Assembly (NCBI GenBank): GCA_029933275.1
Contig: JAOZOM010000048.1
Span: 1-10,741 of the forward strand
Reading direction: 5' to 3'
Source: Anaerolineales bacterium
Lineage (GTDB): Bacteria > Chloroflexota > Anaerolineae > Anaerolineales > Villigracilaceae
Length of the DNA: 10,741 nt
The position numbers were made by a program, and so were the translations under genes. Every line of letters starts with the position of its first letter. Position 1 is the stretch's first letter. The notes beneath the pieces were generated by a model. It made no database searches and was not told where the DNA came from. It saw nothing but the letters and a program-made list of their open reading frames with translations. Below are positions 7,126 to 10,741 of the stretch, one piece after another.

Positions 7126-8592
7126 TTATTCTTTTAGTTTGGATTTAATCACTTTGCCGTGCTGATTTGTGGGTAAATCGGAGGTAAAAATGACATCTCT
7201 GGGAATCATATAGCGAGCGAGTTGTTTCATGCAGTGGGATATAATTTCCTGTTTGGTGATTGCGGCGTTGGGGCGCAAAACAACAAAAGCGCGAATCGCC
7301 TCTCCTCGAAGCGGATCCGGAACCCCGATGACTGCAACAGCCATAACTTCATCCTGTTCCAAAATGCAGGCTTCAATTTTTTGGCTACTGACGCGGTTTC
7401 CGTAGGATTTTATGAAATCATCTTTTCTATCGACAATATAAATGAAGCCCTCGTCATCAACCTTTGCCATATCACCGGTTTTTAGGGCGTTGTCGGTAAA
7501 TTTTTCGGCGTTGGCTTGGGGGTTATTATGATAACCGGGTGAGATGTTTTTTCCGCGTGCAATAATTTCACCAATTTCTTCCGGCTTTACTTCATTACCA
7601 TCTTTATTGACAACCTTTAATTCTACATTTGGAATGCCGCGCCCAATGGAGTTGAGTTTTGTTTTGAGTAGCTCGGGAGGTAAATAGGATAAGCGGGCGG
7701 TCGCTTCTGTTTGCCCGTACATAATGTATATTTTTGTTTGGGGGCGAGTTTGAATTAGCTCTTTGATTAATACTGTTGAGAGTTTTCCGCCGGCTTGTTG
7801 TATTTTTTTTAGGGTAGGGAGCTTTCGTTTGGGGAATGTTGAGTTGCGTAGGTAAATCTGAAAAGTTGTGGGGACACCTGCAAAGCCGGTGCAGGCTTTT
7901 TCTTCCATTAAATCCAATATTTTTTCAGGGAAGGCGATTGAATCGCCGAGAATGAGAGAAGCCCCTACTTTTAGATGGGTGTGTAGCAGGGATGTGCCGA
8001 AGCAATAGTAAAAGGGCAAAATTGTCATCATGCGCTCGTGCCTGTTTAGCTCTAAATACTGGATAATGGAATCGGTATTCGCTTGGATATTGAGATGGGT
8101 AATTCTAACGATTCTCGGTTTTCCCGTTGTGCCTGATGTCAGCATCCAAGCGGCATCCTGATTTTTATCAAATTCTAGTGCAGTGCCTGCTAAGACGTGG
8201 TGGGATTTGTTTAGTCTCCCTTCTTCAATGACGAGAAGGGATTCGGGGAGTTTAGTTGCATATCTTTTGTATAGTAACTTTTCAACGCATAGAGCTTTGC
8301 ATCCCGTTTGTTCAATTTGGTCTGTTATTTCATTTACGGGAATCTTTGTGGCAAAAGGGACGGCTATTGCCCCGATTTTCATAGTAGCTAGATAGCTTGC
8401 CACCCAAAAGAGAGAGTTTCTTCCCAGTATCCCGATTCTATCGCCAGCGTGTATCCCAAGGGATTGAAATGTATCGACTAAATTGGCTGTTGCGTTTTTT
8501 AAATCCCGATAGCTATGCTCTTCCTTCTGTGTGATTAAAACAAGTGAGTCATCGTCAACTTGGGATTTAAGTAGATAATCAGTTATGTTCAT
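7126..8592 (-). CDS. AMP-forming acyl-CoA/acyl-ACP ligase (adenylate-forming enzyme)
   Basis: It activates a carboxylic acid with ATP to an acyl-adenylate and transfers it to CoA or to a carrier phosphopantetheine. The 488-residue product carries the ANL-superfamily motifs in order: TSGTTGKPR (152-160, P-loop-like A3, with Arg where Lys is common), AGGKLS (267-272), YGQTEATAR (292-300), TGD (372-374), DRKDDFIKSYGNRVSS (388-403, hinge) and NQHGKVIKSKL (476-486, with Lys480 the likely adenylation lysine). Both large and small domains are complete and no membrane segment is seen. The start follows GAGGA at a tight 3-base spacing. It lies 20 bases downstream of the beta-helix gene and is probably co-transcribed with it. 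Nearness to the ACP, AsnB-like and NadE-like genes suggests it loads that ACP; the acid is unknown. Confidence 0.88.
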   Translation of the reverse strand: MNITDYLLKSQVDDDSLVLITQKEEHSYRDLKNATANLVDTFQSLGIHAGDRIGILGRNSLFWVASYLATMKIGAIAVPFATKIPVNEITDQIEQTGCKALCVEKLLYKRYATKLPESLLVIEEGRLNKSHHVLAGTALEFDKNQDAAWMLTSGTTGKPRIVRITHLNIQANTDSIIQYLELNRHERMMTILPFYYCFGTSLLHTHLKVGASLILGDSIAFPEKILDLMEEKACTGFAGVPTTFQIYLRNSTFPKRKLPTLKKIQQAGGKLSTVLIKELIQTRPQTKIYIMYGQTEATARLSYLPPELLKTKLNSIGRGIPNVELKVVNKDGNEVKPEEIGEIIARGKNISPGYHNNPQANAEKFTDNALKTGDMAKVDDEGFIYIVDRKDDFIKSYGNRVSSQKIEACILEQDEVMAVAVIGVPDPLRGEAIRAFVVLRPNAAITKQEIISHCMKQLARYMIPRDVIFTSDLPTNQHGKVIKSKLKE

Positions 8593-8612
8593 TTATCCTC
8601 TTTGCCAATAGG

Positions 8613-9968
8613 TTACGGTCCTGTGACGATATTATCCAAGAAAAGATTGCTTTCATCTTCAATGGGAATCATAGCCCACGCGTTGCGAAAACCAGAGATG
8701 TGGTTAGCGATGATTTGGTTATTCATAGAATGGCAATTGCGTGGATTGTAATAATATTGGTAATCAGGGTGGGCTGGATTATCTGGTGGGAGAGCAGCCT
8801 CTATTGTGCCACCAGAGCCGATGTAATCATTGCAGGGCCAAGTTATTCTATTCTCGTAGGAGGATATTTGTACCCCCGTTTTTCCTTCGTTGAGGGTTGC
8901 TGTGATTGTGTTATTTTGGATGAGATTGCCATCGCCGCCTTGAGAGGCAATCCCGACTAAGACATCTTGGATGGTGTTTTCTTCAATGAGATTTGCATCT
9001 GATAAATCCCATTCAAATAAAAGTCCGATACATTCAATCTTGCTCCCTAATCGACTGAAGGTGTTTCCGCGGACGATATTATTATTCCCCAATAGGTTTA
9101 ACATTTGACACCCATAGGGTGTATCCGACCTATTATTGACTTTGTAAATTTCGTTATTTTCAATGAGATTGAAATTTCCGTTGAATTGCATCCCAGATTC
9201 GCGATAAAAACTATAAACGCGATTATCATGCACGTGCCAGTAATCTGTGCTATGTTCTTCCATTAAATGCCAGTTATTCTTAAAAGCCATGATGCCGGAC
9301 GATGTTTCAACGAAGTCTACTCCTGCCACCTCCCAATAATCACAGTCTGAGGCAACAATTGCTGGAGATTGTGCGCCTTCTAATCCCTGCATTACAATCC
9401 CCTTTTGACTTTCAACTCCATTAGATAAGAAATGCGGGGGGACATCTGTACCGATAATCTTTATGTAGTCCGCCTTGGGCGTTTGCCAACTCTCCGGGTG
9501 GCTGGGATTGACTGAGCACCGAAATATATTGTAGGTATTATTCTCTGCGTTTTGAATTTTAAGGACAACTTGCTCGTCAGGATAGTTAATAAAAGAAATA
9601 GGCTGTGATTGTGTTCCTGAGTTTTGAAATACCCATCCGCCCCTTGGGGGTACGTATTCCCCGCCTCGTACAATGATTGTGTCTCCAGCTATTGCTGTAT
9701 CGGTTGCTTTTTTTATGGAACGCCATGGATAAGATTCTGTCCCGTTGTAAGTATCATTTCCATTTATGTTATCTACAAAATATTTTTCACCCTCTAAACT
9801 AGGGGGTGTTGTAGGTGTTATTGTGATAGTGGGAGGGGGAGGCGTGATTGTGGGCGTTATACTCGTAACTAAACATGAAGATTGAGTGATGACCAGTAGA
9901 AATATCCCCCAAGATATAAAAGAAAGTGTTTTGGAAGCGAATGGTCGACCTTTTTCGCGTTTTTTCAT
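8613..9968 (-). CDS. Right-handed parallel beta-helix lipoprotein (DUF1565/NosD-like)
   Basis: This is a predicted secreted, lipid-anchored polysaccharide-binding or -cleaving protein. The 451-residue product starts with a basic stretch and a hydrophobic core (LSFISWGIFLLVITQSSC), giving a lipobox-like SSC at Cys32; Gln at -3 is not ideal, so an ordinary signal peptide or membrane anchor is possible. A Thr/Pro-rich linker (36-57) leads into a DUF1565-type segment (YFVDNINGNDTYNG ... GDTIIVRGGEY, about 63-107). Repeated short beta-helix rungs follow, with Asn-rich patterns such as NLIENNEI, NNIVRGNTF, NLIEENTI, NLIQNNTI and LFLDNI. GGAGGAG precedes the ATG and a TATAAT box lies further upstream. 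No catalytic set can be named, so lyase, epimerase, acetylesterase or scaffold roles remain open. It is first in a two-gene unit with the ligase. Confidence 0.85.
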   Translation of the reverse strand: MKKREKGRPFASKTLSFISWGIFLLVITQSSCLVTSITPTITPPPPTITITPTTPPSLEGEKYFVDNINGNDTYNGTESYPWRSIKKATDTAIAGDTIIVRGGEYVPPRGGWVFQNSGTQSQPISFINYPDEQVVLKIQNAENNTYNIFRCSVNPSHPESWQTPKADYIKIIGTDVPPHFLSNGVESQKGIVMQGLEGAQSPAIVASDCDYWEVAGVDFVETSSGIMAFKNNWHLMEEHSTDYWHVHDNRVYSFYRESGMQFNGNFNLIENNEIYKVNNRSDTPYGCQMLNLLGNNNIVRGNTFSRLGSKIECIGLLFEWDLSDANLIEENTIQDVLVGIASQGGDGNLIQNNTITATLNEGKTGVQISSYENRITWPCNDYIGSGGTIEAALPPDNPAHPDYQYYYNPRNCHSMNNQIIANHISGFRNAWAMIPIEDESNLFLDNIVTGP

Positions 9969-10006
9969 CGAAATCTCCTCCGCAATAGTAGTTGAAATCT
10001 TCCCTT

Positions 10007-10035
10007 ATTATATCAATATCTTTGTGATTATCACT
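10007..10035 (-). promoter_or_regulatory. Promoter with overlapping palindromic operator candidate for the beta-helix/ligase unit
   Basis: On the minus strand a perfect TATAAT (10012-10007) lies about 40 bases before the beta-helix start codon. The position 17 bases further upstream (AGTGAT, 10035-10030) is a poor -35 box. A perfect palindrome, GTGATTATCAC (10024-10034), overlaps that -35 position, where an activator or repressor could act. The half-sites are too close for a standard Crp/FNR site. No regulator gene is in the window. Confidence 0.4.
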
Positions 10036-10044
10036 TTGGGTTTT

Positions 10045-10221
10045 CTACTCCAATTTTCTTGGAATCAACGAAGGTTGAATAATCTGTTTTTTGGTGATGC
10101 TTTTCCCGTTAATGGATGCCATCAGATTGTTTTTTAAGTTTTGATGCCCATTGCATAGAAAGAAGCAAAGGCTCAAAAAAACGGAAAACATAAAAATCGA
10201 TGTAGATTTGAAGATATGCAT
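10045..10221 (-). CDS. Possible small secreted peptide or stub of a SurA/PrsA-like foldase (58 aa)
   Basis: A minus-strand frame from ATG 10221 to TAG 10045 encodes 58 residues. The first 25 look like a signal peptide (MHIFKSTSIFMFSVFLSLCF, then FLCNG), with Cys residues at 19 and 23 that could serve a lipobox. The rest contains MASINGKSITKKQII, which resembles the start of the mature part of PpiC/SurA-type peptidyl-prolyl isomerases (pattern VAxVNGxxITxxE). The frame then stops, far short of the family's 250-plus residues. It may be a decayed gene, a short peptide or chance. No ribosome-binding site is obvious, which counts against it. Confidence 0.3.
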   Translation of the reverse strand: MHIFKSTSIFMFSVFLSLCFFLCNGHQNLKNNLMASINGKSITKKQIIQPSLIPRKLE

Positions 10222-10275
10222 TGTCTGTGTTCTATTTTTAAAATCTGTGGAGAGAAGTAAAAAAATGTTAAATTT

Positions 10276-10707
10276 TTAGCGGATACTTTCAATTAATGCT
10301 TGTATCCCCAAAACATATGAATACCAACCAAATCCAGAAATTTTTCCCGCACAAACGGGCGAGATTAGCGATTTATGTCGAAATTCTTCGCGGGCATATA
10401 CATTAGAAATATGCACTTCTACAACGGGGATTTCTATTGCCGCGATGGCATCGCGGAGGGCAACGGAGGTATGCGTATACCCACCGGGGTTGAAGATGAC
10501 CCCGTCTGTCCAGAGACGCGCATCTTGCAGGATATCAATTAACGCACCCTCGTGATTCGATTGCTTGCAGGTCACTTCCGCACCCATCTTTTTACCTTCT
10601 TCAATTAAGCGGGCATTAAGATCATCAAGAGTCATCGCCCCGTAGATTTCAGGCTCGCGTGTACCGAGCAGATTTAGGTTGGGTCCGTGTAGAACTAAAA
10701 TTTTCAT
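10276..10707 (-). CDS. aroQ: 3-dehydroquinate dehydratase, type II
   Basis: It converts 3-dehydroquinate to 3-dehydroshikimate, the third step of the cytoplasmic shikimate pathway to aromatic amino acids. At 143 residues it has the normal size of the dodecameric type II enzyme. Hallmarks are GPNLNLLG (8-15), the catalytic Tyr22 in EIYG on the flexible lid with Arg17, QSNHEG (49-54), NPGGYTHTS (73-81) and EVHISNVYAREEFRHKS (97-113), which includes the active-site His99. GGAGA precedes the ATG by 7 bases. The start overlaps the stop of an upstream minus-strand frame in an ATGA arrangement, so it is probably translationally coupled to that gene. It seems unrelated to the polysaccharide genes and probably marks the edge of the accessory cluster. 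Confidence 0.97.
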   Translation of the reverse strand: MKILVLHGPNLNLLGTREPEIYGAMTLDDLNARLIEEGKKMGAEVTCKQSNHEGALIDILQDARLWTDGVIFNPGGYTHTSVALRDAIAAIEIPVVEVHISNVYAREEFRHKSLISPVCAGKISGFGWYSYVLGIQALIESIR

Positions 10708-10741
10708 AATGCATTCTCCAAGTTTTCAACTTCCACATCAA
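10704..10741 (-). CDS. C-terminal end of an unidentified gene overlapping aroQ (partial)
   Basis: A minus-strand frame entering from the right edge reads DVEVENLENAL and stops with TGA (10706-10704), sharing ATGA with the aroQ start. Such overlaps are typical of operons, so this is probably the 3' end of a real gene. Twelve codons are too few to identify it. Confidence 0.4.
   Translation of the reverse strand, partial: DVEVENLENAL

Larger units (their letters stand above)
9969..10275. other. 307-base gap between beta-helix gene and aroQ
   Basis: The gap is A+T-rich. It holds the minus-strand promoter and palindrome for the beta-helix gene (10007-10035) and a possible 58-codon ORF (10045-10221). 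Just after the aroQ stop there is an A/T-only weak inverted repeat followed by a T-run on the minus strand, which might end aroQ transcription. A plus-strand frame crossing the left half appears to be a shadow. Confidence 0.5.

Noticed and set aside
7803..7810. Run of eight T inside the ligase gene (and eight A near the SGNH 3' end) as phase-variation tracts
   Set aside because: Both genes are in frame and intact, and A/T runs of this length are expected in such sequence; there is no evidence of switching.
4093..8592. A complete exosortase/PEP-CTERM system
   Set aside because: No exosortase, PEP-CTERM protein or PEP-CTERM-associated Wzz-type protein is in the window; only the ACP/ligase/amidotransferase likeness is present.
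9886..10137. Plus-strand frame of 83 codons across the beta-helix 5' end
   Set aside because: It overlaps the signal-peptide end of a well-supported minus-strand gene and its promoter; the product has no recognisable features and no ribosome-binding site.
1..10741. CRISPR array, tRNA, rRNA, insertion sequence or phage genes
   Set aside because: I found no regular spaced repeats, no recognisable tRNA/rRNA sequence and no transposase, integrase or structural phage protein.

Overview
The window looks like a piece of a bacterial chromosome from an envelope or exopolysaccharide (EPS) locus. Moderate G+C, a lipoprotein with a Thr/Pro linker and this gene set suggest Chloroflexota (Anaerolineae-like), but that is inference from style. 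No rRNA, tRNA, CRISPR array, integrase or insertion sequence is visible.

Layout. The plus strand (100-6971) carries six genes: a membrane polyprenyl-phosphate sugar-1-phosphate transferase (initiates a lipid-linked glycan), a PAPS-type sulfotransferase, a divergent SGNH/GDSL-fold protein, a small acyl carrier protein (ACP), an AsnB-type glutamine amidotransferase, and a NadE-family ATP pyrophosphatase whose start codon overlaps the asnB stop. A 154-base convergent intergenic region follows, with terminator-like and repeated sequence. The minus strand (7126-9968) carries a two-gene unit: a right-handed beta-helix lipoprotein, then an AMP-forming acyl ligase. A 307-base gap holds a promoter/operator candidate and a possible short secreted-peptide ORF. 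At the right edge lie aroQ (type II 3-dehydroquinate dehydratase, shikimate pathway) and the last codons of a gene overlapping it.

How the genes may work together. Known family roles suggest a glycan that is started on undecaprenyl phosphate and decorated. The sulfotransferase would add sulfate. ACP, ligase, AsnB and the NadE-like enzyme form a plausible carrier-tethered acyl-activation and amidation module, resembling the ACP / acyl-AMP ligase / amidotransferase sets of exosortase-A-type EPS loci but here with an added NadE paralogue and no exosortase in view. The SGNH protein could transfer or remove the acyl group, and the beta-helix lipoprotein could bind or cut the exported polymer. The substrate and product cannot be read from the sequence.

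Beyond genes, the clearest unexplained signal is a short dispersed repeat (about 40 bases, three copies). Each copy lies immediately 3' of a gene (sugar transferase, NadE-like, ligase) and in that gene's orientation. It may be a lineage-specific 3'-end or terminator element.
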